Shown here piece by piece: positions 15,390-24,638 of a stretch of DNA of 59,238 bases (position 1 is the stretch's first letter; each line of letters starts with the position of its first letter). The stretch spans positions 1-59,238 of the forward strand of contig CALYAG010000010.1 of the NCBI GenBank assembly GCA_944393465.1, given 5' to 3'. The position numbers were made by a program, and so were the translations under genes. The notes under the pieces are model-generated. The model saw only the letters and a list, made by a program, of their open reading frames with translations, did no database searches and was not told the DNA's origin. The stretch comes from an uncultured Clostridia bacterium. GTDB lineage: Bacteria; Bacillota; Clostridia; TANB77; CAG-508.

Positions 15390-16404
15390 ATTAAGATTTC
15401 AATAGAAATTTGGAATACTATAAATAACAAAGAAAAGATAAGTTGTAATATATTAAATGATAATGATATTAAAATTAAAAAAATTGAAGGTAAGACGATT
15501 GTTATAATAAATATTCCAAAGGCAAATAGGCAAGACAAACCAGTATATATAAATAATAACCCAATAACAGGTACATTTAAAAGATATCATGATGGAGATT
15601 ATAAATGTACTAAAGAAGAAATAAGAGTAATGTTTAGTGAGAGTTCAGAACAATCAAAAGATGAAATGATATTAGAAGAATATACTATAGATAATATAGA
15701 TAAAGAAACGTTAGAAAGTTATAGAAAAAGATTTAAATTACATAAGGGAGATAATCACGAATGGAATAATTTATCTGATAGAGATTTTTTATATATGATA
15801 AGAGCATTAGATAGAAAAACAGATAAGTTGACTTTAGCAGGGCTTTTAATGCTTGGAAGAGTACAAGATATAATTAAAGTAAGACCAAATTATTTTTTAG
15901 ATTATAGAGAGATAAATAACGCAAATACTACTGAAAGATGGTCTCATAGAATTACATCATCACCAGACGAAGAATGGGCAGGAAATTTATGGGGGTTTTT
16001 AGTAAAATAGTAAATAGACTTACAGCAGATATTGAAGTTCCATTTGCATTAGATAAAGATATGATGAGAATTGATGATACAGAAGTTCATAAAAGTGTGA
16101 GAGAGCGGACTTGCAAACAGTCTTATACATGCAGATTACTCTGAGAGTGGTAGCATAATAATTGAAAAAGGATAAAATTTATACTAATAATTATACCAAT
16201 AGTTATCCTAATAAATTAAATGAAATTCAATTACAAATTATAGAAATTATAAAAGAAAATCCAACAATTACTGCAAAAGAAATATCTATGAAAATAGGAA
16301 ATCGAGGATTGCCAGCAATCAAATGGAACTTGAAACAACTAAAAAATAATGGAATTATAGAAAGAAAAGGAACTACTAGAAGAGGTCAATGGATAATATT
16401 ATAA
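15390..16404 (+). pseudogene. Broken AlbA_2/Schlafen-type ATP-binding regulator
   Basis: Three pieces in shifting frames belong to one family. First, from about 15390 to 16010: a partial AlbA_2 domain (KTIVIINIPKANRQDKPVYI, then GTFKRYHDGDYKC) and a middle region (LTLAGLLMLGRVQ). Then, after a shift near 16000, SKIVNRLTADIEVPFALDKD, and after another near 16100, GLANSLIHADYSESGSIIIE, which is the HATPase_c_4 region. Third, a C-terminal winged helix at 16162-16404 (LQIIEIIKENPTITAKEISM, ending RRGQWIIL). The N-terminal part of AlbA_2 and part of the ATPase domain are missing. At least two frameshifts plus deletions make it non-functional. Confidence 0.75.
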
Positions 16405-16449
16405 ATATGGAATAATTTAAATAATATGGAAAAATCGTGAACTTGTCTA

Positions 16450-16478
16450 TTGACAAACAATCGCAAAAGTTATACAAT
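16450..16478 (+). promoter_or_regulatory. glyS leader promoter
   Basis: TTGACA (16450-16455) and TACAAT (16473-16478), 17 bp apart, just upstream of the T-box leader. Confidence 0.65.
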
Positions 16479-16499
16479 AATATTGCGTTGAAAGAGAAA

Positions 16500-16685
16500 A
16501 AATGTAAAAGTTGTTTATAGAGAGTAAGTGATGGTGGAATACTTACAACAAATATACATGGGGAGCTCTGGAGCTAATTTAATAAGAATTAAGGTGGGCT
16601 ATTTAAGCCAATTAGGGTGGAACCGCGTAAGCATATAAGCTTTCGTCCCTAGCTATTATGTAGTTAGGAACGAAGGCTATTTTTG
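16500..16685 (+). promoter_or_regulatory. T-box riboswitch controlling glyS
   Basis: The canonical T-box sequence AGGGTGGAACCGCG is at 16614-16627. Its TGGA bulge would pair with the UCCA end of uncharged tRNA-Gly, consistent with U as discriminator base. Stem I shows AGAGAG (about 16521) and a GATGGTGGAA-type distal loop capped by GTAAGT/ACTTAC. The competing terminator is CTTTCGTCCCTA...TAGTTAGGAACGAAGG (16640-16676) followed by CTATTTTT. The specifier codon could not be assigned with confidence; GGA triplets occur near 16562 and 16570. It is expected to permit glyS transcription when glycyl-tRNA is low. Confidence 0.9.
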
Positions 16686-16718
16686 TTGAATAGGAAAAAT
16701 CAAGTTTTTCCTATTTAA
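16686..16718. repeat. Family D hairpin, copy D1
   Basis: TTGAATAGGAAAAA (16686-16699) pairs with TTTTTCCTATTTAA (16705-16718) around TCAAG. A nearly identical hairpin follows recA (D2), and a weaker one lies at 55759-55788 (D3). D1 sits right after the T-box terminator. Confidence 0.6.
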
Positions 16719-16817
16719 CAAAAAACAATGCTATATTTTTTAGAAAAAGCATAACTCAAACAAAAATAATTTCTAACTACAAATTAAAGCCAAAAGGCAA
16801 GAAAGGGAGGAATTTTT

Positions 16818-18200
16818 ATGGTTAAAGACATGGAAACTATTGTAAACCTATGCAAAACTAGAGGATACATTTATCCTGGTTCAGAAATTTATGGAGGTCT
16901 AGCAAATACTTGGGACTATGGCCCTTTAGGTGTTGAACTTAAAAACAATGTTAAAGCACTTTGGAGAAAAAAGTTTATTCAAGAAAAAAAGGATATAGTA
17001 GGACTAGATGCAGCTATTCTTATGAACCCTGAAACTTGGGTTGCATCAGGACATTTAGCTGGCTTTTCAGACCCACTAATTGATTGCAAAGAGTGTAAAA
17101 CAAGACACAGAGCAGACAAGTTAATTGAAGAATGGGCTCATGAGCATAACAAAGACATTATTGCAGATGGGTGGACAGATGAGCAATTGGTTAATTTTAT
17201 AAATGAAAATAAAATACCTTGCCCAAACTGTGGAAAGACCAATTTTACAAACATACGTAAGTTTAACTTAATGTTTAAAACATTTCAAGGTGTTACAGAA
17301 GATAGCACTTCTACAGTATATTTAAGACCAGAAACAGCCCAAGGTATATTTGTAGATTTTAAAAACGTTTTAAGAACTACAAGAAAGAAAATGCCAATGG
17401 GTATTGCACAAATTGGTAAAGCGTTTAGAAATGAAATAACGCCAGGTAACTTTACATTTAGAACTCGTGAATTTGAACAAATGGAATTAGAGTTTTTCTG
17501 CAAGCCAGGAACAGATTTAGATTGGTTTAAATATTGGAAAGAGTTCTGCGAAAATTGGTTATTAAGCTTAGGAATGAAAAAAGAAAATATTAGACTTAGA
17601 GACCATTCAAAAGAAGAACTTGTATTTTATAGTAAAGCCACAACAGATATAGAATTCAATTTCCCATTTGGTTGGGGTGAATTATGGGGTATAGCAGATA
17701 GAACAGATTATGATTTAACACAACATATGAATCATTCAAAACAAGATTTAAGCTATTTAGACCCAGAGACAAATGAAAGATATGTTCCATATGTAATAGA
17801 ACCATCACTTGGTGCAGATAGAGTAACTTTAGCCTTTTTATGCAATGCATATGATGTAGAAGATTTAGGAGAAGGGGACTCAAGAGTGGTACTTCACTTG
17901 CATCCAGCTTTAGCTCCATACAAAGTAGCAATCTTACCTTTATCTAAAAAGCTAAGCGATAAAGCAAATGAAATATTTGACAAATTATCTAAGAGCTTTA
18001 ATTGCGATTATGATGAAGCAGGTTCAATTGGTAAGAGATATAGAAGAGAAGACGAGATTGGTACACCATATTGTTTAACAGTTGACTTTGATACTCTAGA
18101 GGATAACCAAGTTACAATAAGAGATAGAGACACAATGGAACAAGTTAGAATTCCAATAGATGAAGTAGAAAATTATATAAATGAAAAAATTGAATTTTAA
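16818..18200 (+). CDS. glyS: Glycyl-tRNA synthetase, homodimeric type
   Basis: Charges tRNA-Gly in the cytoplasm. The 460-residue protein is the alpha2 type found in Gram-positives, archaea and eukaryotes, not the alpha2beta2 GlyQS. Visible class II features are the N-terminal SRG-like start ([20 protein letters not shown]), motif 2 ([20 protein letters not shown], about 204-223), a late motif 3 ([14 protein letters not shown]) and a C-terminal anticodon-binding domain. Two Cys pairs (CKECK near 93, CPNCG near 135) suggest a zinc insertion. An AGGGAGG site precedes the ATG. Regulation by the T-box upstream is clear. Confidence 0.95.
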   Translation: MVKDMETIVNLCKTRGYIYPGSEIYGGLANTWDYGPLGVELKNNVKALWRKKFIQEKKDIVGLDAAILMNPETWVASGHLAGFSDPLIDCKECKTRHRADKLIEEWAHEHNKDIIADGWTDEQLVNFINENKIPCPNCGKTNFTNIRKFNLMFKTFQGVTEDSTSTVYLRPETAQGIFVDFKNVLRTTRKKMPMGIAQIGKAFRNEITPGNFTFRTREFEQMELEFFCKPGTDLDWFKYWKEFCENWLLSLGMKKENIRLRDHSKEELVFYSKATTDIEFNFPFGWGELWGIADRTDYDLTQHMNHSKQDLSYLDPETNERYVPYVIEPSLGADRVTLAFLCNAYDVEDLGEGDSRVVLHLHPALAPYKVAILPLSKKLSDKANEIFDKLSKSFNCDYDEAGSIGKRYRREDEIGTPYCLTVDFDTLEDNQVTIRDRDTMEQVRIPIDEVENYINEKIEF

Positions 18201-18222
18201 AGTTTCGTCATCAAAATGTGTT

Positions 18223-18246
18223 CCTCCACATATAATATATGGGAGG
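18223..18246 (+). promoter_or_regulatory. Hairpin hiding the asnB ribosome binding site
   Basis: CCTCC-A-CATAT (18223-18233) pairs with ATATG-GGAGG (18237-18246) around a 3-nt loop, with one bulged A. The Shine-Dalgarno sequence GGGAGG is the 3' strand of the stem and lies 6 nt before the asnB ATG. This would reduce initiation unless the hairpin is opened, for example by ribosomes finishing glyS just upstream. Confidence 0.5.
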
Positions 18247-18252
18247 AATATT

Positions 18253-20106
18253 ATGTGTGGAATTGTTGGATTTACAAATTATGATGGAAATATGAGAAAT
18301 GAGGAAGCTGGGAGGGTGCTTACAAATATGAATAATACTTTAGCTAAAAGAGGCCCGGATGAAAGTGGAATTTATATTAAGGAAGATATTTGCATAGCGC
18401 ACAGGAGATTAATTGTAATTGACCCAGAAGGTGGTAAACAGCCGATGATATGCAAGTATTTAGGTAACACTTATGTTATTACATATAATGGGCAAATATA
18501 TAATACTAAGGAACTCAGAAAAACACTTGAGGAAAGTGGCTTTACTTTTGAAGGACATTGCGATACGGAAGTTTTGCTTAAAGCATTTATTTATTATGGA
18601 TATAATGTTGTAAATCATTTAAACGGGATTTTTGCTTTTGCAATATGGAATGAAGGGAAAAAAGAGTTATTTTTAGCAAGAGACCATTTTGGAGTAAAGC
18701 CTTTGTTTTATTCAATTAAAGATAACCAGTTGATTTTTGCATCAGAAATAAAAGCTTTATTTGAATATCCAAGTATTTATCCAAAAATAGATGGACAGGG
18801 AATTTCAGAATTATTTGGAATTGGTCCTGCTCATACACCGGGAGTTGGAGTATTTAAAGGAATAGAAGAATTAAAGCCTGCGAATTATTTAGTTTTCAAT
18901 AGAAGCGGTATGAGGATAAAAGAATATTGGAAATTAAAAAGCAGAATGCATACAGATGATTTTGCTACAACCTGTGAAACTGTAAAAGAGTTGCTAACAG
19001 ACGCAATAGAAAGGCAGCTTGTATCTGATGTACCACTTTGCACATTTTTGTCAGGGGGCTTAGACTCGAGTATAATAACTTTGTATAGTGCAAATTATTG
19101 TAGAAAACACGATTTACCAATGATTAATACCTACTCAGTAGACTATGTAGATAATGATAAAAACTTTCGAAAAACAGACTTTCAGCCAAACTCAGACAGT
19201 GATTATATAAATTTAATAACAAATAAACTTGGAACTAAGCATCACACAATATATTTAGATACACCAGAGCTTGCAGATAGCTTAAAAGAGGCTATGATAG
19301 CAAGAGACTTACCAGGCATGGCAGATGTAGATTCATCACTTTTGTTATTCTGCAAGGAAGTAAAAAAAGAAGCGACAGTATCAATAATGGGAGAATGCGC
19401 AGATGAGATATTTGGAGGTTACCCATGGTTCTTTAGAGAAGATGCATTGTCTAGTGGAACATTCCCATGGTCTATAAATATTTCAGGTAGACAGCATTTG
19501 TTAAATCCTGAATTACAAGAAAAAATAGACTTAAAAGAATATATAGATTACAGATATAATGAAAGTTTAAATGAAGTAGAACTTTTAAATGTAGACTCAA
19601 AAGAAACAAAGGAAAAGAGAAAAATAACATATTTGACAATGAATTGGTTTATGCAAACATTATTAAGCAGAACAGATAGAATGGGTATGTATAATGGTTT
19701 TGAAATAAGAGTGCCATTTTGCGATTATAGACTCGCAGAATATGTATGGAATATACCTTGGGAGATTAAGGCTTTGCACGGCAGAGAAAAAGGATTGCTT
19801 AGATATATTATGAAAGATGAACTTCCAAAAGAAATAGTAGAAAGAAAAAAGAGTCCATATCCTAAAACTTGGAACCCAACATATTTGAAAAAGGTAAAAG
19901 GAATGTTAACAGAAATAATGCAAAATCCAGAGTCGCCAATAACAAGTTTGTTAAATAAAGATGACATATTAGAAATATTAAATACTGATGGAAAGTCTTT
20001 TTCAAGACCTTGGTTTGGGCAACTTATGACAGGACCACAGCTTATGGCATACCTTTGCCAAGTAAATATGTGGCTTGAAACATATAAGCCGGAGATAGAA
20101 ATTTAG
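18253..20106 (+). CDS. asnB: Asparagine synthase (glutamine-hydrolysing)
   Basis: Makes asparagine from aspartate, glutamine and ATP. The product is 617 residues from ATG 18253, so Met removal exposes the catalytic Cys2 (MCGIVGF) of the class II glutaminase domain. That domain also shows KRGPDESG, HRRL and NGQIYN. The synthetase domain carries the PP-loop SGGLDSS (267-273) and the GECADEIFGGYP segment. The longer open frame starts inside glyS but would place Cys2 internally and is rejected. It follows glyS by 52 bp and its ribosome site is in a hairpin. A terminator follows. Confidence 0.92.
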   Translation: MCGIVGFTNYDGNMRNEEAGRVLTNMNNTLAKRGPDESGIYIKEDICIAHRRLIVIDPEGGKQPMICKYLGNTYVITYNGQIYNTKELRKTLEESGFTFEGHCDTEVLLKAFIYYGYNVVNHLNGIFAFAIWNEGKKELFLARDHFGVKPLFYSIKDNQLIFASEIKALFEYPSIYPKIDGQGISELFGIGPAHTPGVGVFKGIEELKPANYLVFNRSGMRIKEYWKLKSRMHTDDFATTCETVKELLTDAIERQLVSDVPLCTFLSGGLDSSIITLYSANYCRKHDLPMINTYSVDYVDNDKNFRKTDFQPNSDSDYINLITNKLGTKHHTIYLDTPELADSLKEAMIARDLPGMADVDSSLLLFCKEVKKEATVSIMGECADEIFGGYPWFFREDALSSGTFPWSINISGRQHLLNPELQEKIDLKEYIDYRYNESLNEVELLNVDSKETKEKRKITYLTMNWFMQTLLSRTDRMGMYNGFEIRVPFCDYRLAEYVWNIPWEIKALHGREKGLLRYIMKDELPKEIVERKKSPYPKTWNPTYLKKVKGMLTEIMQNPESPITSLLNKDDILEILNTDGKSFSRPWFGQLMTGPQLMAYLCQVNMWLETYKPEIEI

Positions 20107-20122
20107 TTTTATGAAAATAAAA

Positions 20123-20150
20123 GAGGTTGCATTTTGCAGCCTCGAGTTTT
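20123..20150 (+). terminator. asnB terminator
   Basis: GAGGTTGC (20123-20130) pairs with GCAGCCTC (20136-20143), followed by GAGTTTT. Confidence 0.65.
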
Positions 20151-20176
20151 GTGATTGGCTTAATTTAACCAGTTTG

Positions 20177-20297
20177 ATCATTTTGCTGACCTTAGCAAAA
20201 TGATATGGCACATTTATTTGAAACAAAATACTACAAAATATTGAAATGAATTTTGACCATTTTCGTATCCTTACGAAAATGGTTGTTTTAAATAAAT
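20177..20297. other. Nested hairpins in the asnB-dapF gap
   Basis: Hairpin 1: ATCATTTTGCT (20177-20187) with AGCAAAATGAT (20194-20204). Hairpin 2: ACCATTTTCGT (20256-20266) with ACGAAAATGGT (20273-20283), enclosed by ATTTATTTGAAAC (20212-20224) with GTTTTAAATAAAT (20285-20297). The two hairpins have related loops (GACCTT / ATCCTT), and the outer stem ends on the base before the dapF -35 box. Confidence 0.55.
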
Positions 20298-20326
20298 TTG
20301 ACATTTGTTCTATAAAAGTATAAAAT
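20298..20326 (+). promoter_or_regulatory. dapF-dapL promoter
   Basis: TTGACA (20298-20303) and TAAAAT (20321-20326), 17 bp apart. Confidence 0.65.
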
Positions 20327-20394
20327 TTAGGCAGTTAAATAGAAATATAATTATATTTCTATGAATATATTAATACCTATATGAGGTGATATTT

Positions 20395-21264
20395 ATGATT
20401 AAATTTACAAAAATGGAAGGGCTAGGTAATGACTATGTTTATGTAGATTGCACAAAGCAAGATATAGAAAATGCGTCAAACCTAGCTAAAATTATAAGTG
20501 ATAGGCATTTTGGAGTTGGTTCAGATGGTCTAATACTTATAAAATCGAGCAAAAAAGCGGATTTTAGAATGCAAATGTTTAACAGTGATGGCACAGAAGC
20601 TGAAATGTGCGGTAATGGAATTAGATGTGTTGGAAAATTTGTATATGACAAAGGGTTAACAGACAAAACTACTTTAAAAATTGAAACCCTTGCAGGAATT
20701 AAAGTGCTTAATTTGAATGTAGAAGGCGGAAAAGTTAAGACAGTAAAAGTAGATATGGGAGAGCCAATACTAGATTATAAGCTAATTCCAGCAAAAGACG
20801 GAAAAGTATATAAATCAAAAGATGGAATAAAATTTTATAAAGTTAATATAGATATAGAAGGAAATTTAAAAGAACTTACTTGCATATCCATGGGAAATCC
20901 TCATGGAGTAGACTTTGCAAACAATGTTGAAAAATTAAAAGTTGAGAAATATGGTCCAATTATAGAAGTGGACAATCACTTTCCAAACAAAGTAAATGTT
21001 GAATTTATTGAGATTTTAGACAAACATAATATTAAAATGAGAGTTTGGGAAAGAGGAGCAGGAGAAACACTTGCTTGTGGTACAGGTGCTTGTGCATCTG
21101 TTGTTGCAAGTTTCTTAAATGGATATACTGAAAGAAATGTAACGGTAGAACTTCTTGGAGGCAAATTAGAAATCGAATGGAATAAAGAGGATAACCATGT
21201 GTATATGACAGGACCTGCCAAAACTGTTTTTGAAGGAGAATTTGATGAGAGAAAGGAAATATAA
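20395..21264 (+). CDS. dapF: Diaminopimelate epimerase
   Basis: Converts LL- to meso-diaminopimelate for lysine and peptidoglycan. The product is 289 residues from ATG 20395, which follows GAGGTG; an in-frame ATG 9 bases upstream overlaps the ribosome site. The two catalytic cysteines are visible: MCGNGIRC (Cys72) and ACGTGACA (Cys228). The family start [11 protein letters not shown] is intact. A basic insertion ([16 protein letters not shown]) lies near residue 135. It is followed by dapL two bases later, so the pair is translated together. Confidence 0.94.
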   Translation: MIKFTKMEGLGNDYVYVDCTKQDIENASNLAKIISDRHFGVGSDGLILIKSSKKADFRMQMFNSDGTEAEMCGNGIRCVGKFVYDKGLTDKTTLKIETLAGIKVLNLNVEGGKVKTVKVDMGEPILDYKLIPAKDGKVYKSKDGIKFYKVNIDIEGNLKELTCISMGNPHGVDFANNVEKLKVEKYGPIIEVDNHFPNKVNVEFIEILDKHNIKMRVWERGAGETLACGTGACASVVASFLNGYTERNVTVELLGGKLEIEWNKEDNHVYMTGPAKTVFEGEFDERKEI

Positions 21265-21266
21265 TT

Positions 21267-22487
21267 ATGATAAAAATTAATGAAAATTTTGAAAAAATAC
21301 AAGCAAGTTACCTTTTTTCTACTGTTGCAAAAAAAGTAGCTGAATTTCAAAAAAATAACCCAGATGCAAAGATTATAAAATTAGGAATTGGAGATGTAAC
21401 AAGACCACTTCCAAAAGTTTGCATTGAAGCGATGAAAAAAGCAGCAGATGAAATGGGAAACGCTGAAACGTTTAGGGGCTATGGTCCAGAGCAAGGATAT
21501 GACTTTTTAAGAAATGCAATTGTAGAAAACGAATACAAGGGCTTAGGAATAGAAGCGGATGAAATATTTGTATCAGATGGTGCAAAATGTGATTGTGGCA
21601 ATATAGTAGATATATTTTCTATAAATAACAAAGTTGCAGTAACTGACCCAGTTTATCCAGTATATGTTGATACAAACGTAATGTCAGGAAGAACTGGAAG
21701 CTACAAAGATGGCAAATATGAAGGTCTAATTTATATGCCAATGACAGCAGAAAATAATTTCAAACCAGAGCTTCCTAAAGAAGTTCCAGATATAATTTAT
21801 TTATGCTTTCCAAACAACCCAACAGGTACAGTTCTTACAAAAGATGAACTAAAAGTTTGGGTAGATTATGCTAAAAAGAATAAAAGCATTATTTTATTCG
21901 ATGCTGCATATTGTGCATTTATATCTGAGCCAAATATTCCAAAAAGCATATACGAAGTAGAAGGTGCAAAAGAAGTAGCAATAGAGTTTAAAAGCTATTC
22001 AAAAACTGCCGGATTTACAGGAGTAAGATGTGGATACGTAGTTATTCCTAAAACGGCTTATGGATATGATGAAGAAGGCAAAAAAGTAGAATTAAACAAA
22101 CTATGGAATAGAAGAACTTGCACAAAATTCAATGGAACACCATACATAACACAAAGAGGTGCAGAAGCCATTTACACAGAAGAAGGACAAAAAGAAATAA
22201 AAGAAAACATAGACTATTACAAAGAAAATGCAAAAATAATATTAGATGGTCTAAAAGAAATAGGAATAAAAGCCTATGGTGGAGTAAACTCACCTTATGT
22301 ATGGCTAAAAACACCAAACAATATGAAATCTTGGGACTTTTTTGATATGCTTTTAGAAAAGGCAAATGTAGTAGGAACACCAGGAGAAGGCTTTGGACCA
22401 AGTGGAGAAGGCTACTTTAGGTTAACAGCTTTTGGCACAAAAGAAAATACAATCGAAGCAATGGAAAGAATTAAGAAAAATTTGTAA
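21267..22487 (+). CDS. dapL: LL-diaminopimelate aminotransferase
   Basis: A PLP enzyme that makes LL-DAP directly from tetrahydrodipicolinate, bypassing the succinylated or acetylated intermediates. At 406 residues it matches the family. Signatures are the N-terminal [12 protein letters not shown] and [12 protein letters not shown] blocks, the substrate-fold [11 protein letters not shown] segment, and the PLP lysine in [12 protein letters not shown] (Lys246). It overlaps nothing but follows dapF by 2 bp. The presence of DapL, typical of anaerobic Clostridia, implies the aminotransferase variant of lysine synthesis. Confidence 0.95.
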   Translation: MIKINENFEKIQASYLFSTVAKKVAEFQKNNPDAKIIKLGIGDVTRPLPKVCIEAMKKAADEMGNAETFRGYGPEQGYDFLRNAIVENEYKGLGIEADEIFVSDGAKCDCGNIVDIFSINNKVAVTDPVYPVYVDTNVMSGRTGSYKDGKYEGLIYMPMTAENNFKPELPKEVPDIIYLCFPNNPTGTVLTKDELKVWVDYAKKNKSIILFDAAYCAFISEPNIPKSIYEVEGAKEVAIEFKSYSKTAGFTGVRCGYVVIPKTAYGYDEEGKKVELNKLWNRRTCTKFNGTPYITQRGAEAIYTEEGQKEIKENIDYYKENAKIILDGLKEIGIKAYGGVNSPYVWLKTPNNMKSWDFFDMLLEKANVVGTPGEGFGPSGEGYFRLTAFGTKENTIEAMERIKKNL

Positions 22488-22522
22488 TAAATTTAATTAA
22501 TATTGGAAATAATTATATTAAA

Positions 22523-22697
22523 ATTTTCAGTTGGGGACGGTCCTAAATCGAAAATCTTAAAAATTAGAGCCAAAGCAATATGTCTATTTTCCATTCTCAA
22601 GCTGGAGCAAGCAGCGACCCGCGCCGAGAATGTGAAAATAGATATATTGTTTGGCGTAAGCAATTTTTTCATTTTAGGACCGTCCCCAACTGAAAAA
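22523..22697. repeat. Family A composite element carrying B2, copy A5
   Basis: The left arm (22524-22554) and inverted right arm (22668-22697) bracket family B copy B2. The total is about 175 bp. The mreB promoter begins 15 bp downstream. Confidence 0.87.
22570..22654 (+). other. Family B long hairpin, copy B2
   Basis: Arms 22570-22598 and 22626-22654 pair (CCAAAGCAATATG... with ...ATATTGTTTGG). The 27-nt loop 22599-22625 is AAGCTGGAGCAAGCAG followed by CGACCCGCGCC and is identical to that of B3. Confidence 0.8.
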
Positions 22698-22711
22698 TGT
22701 ATAAAAAGTAA

Positions 22712-22740
22712 TTGCTATTTTGCTAAAAATGTAATATAAT
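22712..22740 (+). promoter_or_regulatory. mreB-family gene promoter
   Basis: TTGCTA (22712-22717) and TATAAT (22735-22740), 17 bp apart. Confidence 0.55.
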
Positions 22741-22778
22741 TAAAAGGAATTTGCTAAAATTTTGAAAGGAAGATGAAT

Positions 22779-23786
22779 ATGATAGGCTCAGGACTTGACA
22801 TTGGTATAGACTTAGGAACAGCTACTGTTGTAGCTTGCGTAAAAGGAAAAGGTATAGTATTAAGAGAACCATCAGTCGTAGCAATAAATAAAGACACAAA
22901 AGAAGTTTTAGCGGTAGGAAAAGAAGCAAGAAAAATGATAGGCAGGACGCCTAGTAATATAGAAGCTATTAGACCTCTTAGAGATGGAGTAATATCAAGC
23001 TTTACAGCAACATCAAAAATGCTTAAATATTTTATAAATAAAGCCTGCAGTAAAAATACACTAGGAGGCTTTAGAATGATGATTTGTGTACCATCACAAA
23101 TTACAGAAGTTGAAAAAAGAGCTGTAATAGATGTTGCAATGCAAGCTGGTGCAAAAAAAGCATATTTAATTGAAGAACCAGTAGCAGCAGCTATTGGTGC
23201 TGGAATAGATATAGCTAAGCCATGCGGAAACTTAGTAGTAGATATTGGTGGAGGAACTACTGATATAGCGGTAATTTCAATTGGCGGCTCAGTAATAAGC
23301 ACATCTCTAAAAGTTGCAGGGGACAAGTTTGACCAAAATATTATAAAGTATATTAAGAAAAAATATAATGTATTAATTGGTGAAAGAACTGCAGAAGAAA
23401 TAAAAATGGAAATTGGATGTGTATATCCAAGAAAAGAAGATATTTCAATGGAAGCTAGAGGCAGAAATTTAGAAACTGGACTTCCTGTAACAATAAAAAT
23501 TAAATCGTCTGAAATAATGGAAGCTTTAATAGAACCAGCTATGCAAATAGTTGATGCGGTTAAAGGTGTTTTGGAAAAAACGCCTCCAGAGCTTACAGCA
23601 GATATTAGTGATAGAGGCATTTACATGACGGGTGGAGGAAGCCTTTTATATGGATTAGACAAGCTTTTGCATGAAACAACAGGCATAAATGTAATGATTG
23701 CACAAGATGCAATATCTTGTGTTGCAATAGGTACAGGCAAAGCACTAGACAATTTGGATGCACTAGATGCTAAAGCTAGAAAATAA
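22779..23786 (+). CDS. mreB: MreB/Mbl-type rod-shape actin homologue
   Basis: A bacterial actin that guides side-wall synthesis. The product is 335 residues. ATP-binding motifs are GIDLGTATVVA (phosphate 1), VVDIGGGTTDIAVIS (phosphate 2) and MTGGGSLLYGLD (adenosine). EEPVAAAIGAG is typical of MreB. ATG 22779 is preferred over ATG 22773 because AAAGGA ends at 22770. No mreC, mreD or minCD follows, so this is a stand-alone Mbl/MreBH-like copy; which paralogue cannot be told here. Confidence 0.88.
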   Translation: MIGSGLDIGIDLGTATVVACVKGKGIVLREPSVVAINKDTKEVLAVGKEARKMIGRTPSNIEAIRPLRDGVISSFTATSKMLKYFINKACSKNTLGGFRMMICVPSQITEVEKRAVIDVAMQAGAKKAYLIEEPVAAAIGAGIDIAKPCGNLVVDIGGGTTDIAVISIGGSVISTSLKVAGDKFDQNIIKYIKKKYNVLIGERTAEEIKMEIGCVYPRKEDISMEARGRNLETGLPVTIKIKSSEIMEALIEPAMQIVDAVKGVLEKTPPELTADISDRGIYMTGGGSLLYGLDKLLHETTGINVMIAQDAISCVAIGTGKALDNLDALDAKARK

Positions 23787-23916
23787 AATGAAAAAACTTA
23801 TTTTAGACTGAAATCAGATTTTTCTAAAAAATTGGCATACTAATTTAATTTATATTAATGGTTTATAGGCTTATCCTTAAAACCTAAATACATATTAAGT
23901 AAGGATAGATGCATAA

Positions 23917-24486
23917 GTGAATAGAACTAAAAGAAAAATATTTGAAACATCTATGAAATTATTTGCAGAAAAAGGGTATGATGGTACAAGCATAGAAGAA
24001 ATAACATCAGAAGTTGGCGTAGCAAAAGGAACGCTTTATTATCACTTTTCGAGCAAAGAAGAAATATTTAATTTCTTAATTGAAGAAGGAATGAACTTGC
24101 TTAAAAATAGTATAAAAATCAAAATAGATAAGCAAGACAAGTACATAGATAAAATTAGAGCAATAGTTCTAATTCAAATAAAAATAATTGTTAAATACGA
24201 AAACTTTATGACTATTGTTTTAAGTGAAGTTTGGGGAAATAGCCCGAGAAGCAATACTTGTAAAAAATATCTTACTGAATATTTAGAAATAGTAAAAAAT
24301 ATTGTTCAAGAAGGAATCAAAGAAGGCGAAATAAAGCCATATAATGCAGATATTATTACTTCAGAAATTTTCGGACTAGCATGCTCTAGTCTTCTACAAA
24401 AGAAAACTAAAGAAATAAAAGTTGATGAATTATTTAAAGATTTGGATAAAAGTTATGTGCAAAGCCTAAAAGTAAGAAAAGACTAA
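23917..24486 (+). CDS. TetR/AcrR-family transcriptional regulator
   Basis: A 189-residue one-component regulator starting with GTG, about 10 nt after AAGGAT. The N-terminal helix-turn-helix is classic: AEKGYDGTSIEEITSEVGVA followed by KGTLYYHFSSKEEIF (about 17-52). The C-terminal ligand domain is helical. It lies just upstream of a long-chain acyl-CoA synthetase in the same direction, so control of fatty-acid activation (as by FadR-type TetR proteins) is a reasonable inference. Family C element C3 fills the gap between them. Confidence 0.85.
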   Translation: MNRTKRKIFETSMKLFAEKGYDGTSIEEITSEVGVAKGTLYYHFSSKEEIFNFLIEEGMNLLKNSIKIKIDKQDKYIDKIRAIVLIQIKIIVKYENFMTIVLSEVWGNSPRSNTCKKYLTEYLEIVKNIVQEGIKEGEIKPYNADIITSEIFGLACSSLLQKKTKEIKVDELFKDLDKSYVQSLKVRKD

Positions 24487-24488
24487 AA

Positions 24489-24610
24489 GTTGGAAAAGAA
24501 TTGTGCTTTTGGCAAGGCTAACAAGCAAGAAAACCGGAGGTGTGCTTTTCTGCACATCGAGGATTTTCGAAGCACAGTTAAACGACGCCAAAACGCAATT
24601 ATTTTTCAAC
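24489..24610 (+). other. Family C structured element, copy C3
   Basis: A 122-nt hairpin. GTTGGAAAA (24489-24497) pairs with TTTTTCAAC (24602-24610), AATTG with CAATT, and TTTTGGC with GCCAAAA. Inside are AAGGC, a TAAC..GC..GAAAA stem, CCGGAG, GTGTGC-TTTTCT-GCACAT, CGAGGA, the stem's partner, and AACGAC. It starts 3 bp after the TetR gene and ends 10 bp before the ribosome site of the next gene. Confidence 0.8.
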
Positions 24611-24638
24611 CAGATTGATAGAGAGGAGTAAAAGAGTT

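Noticed and set aside
18181..18252. Longer asnB start within glyS
   Set aside because: It would put the essential Cys2 of the glutaminase domain inside the chain.
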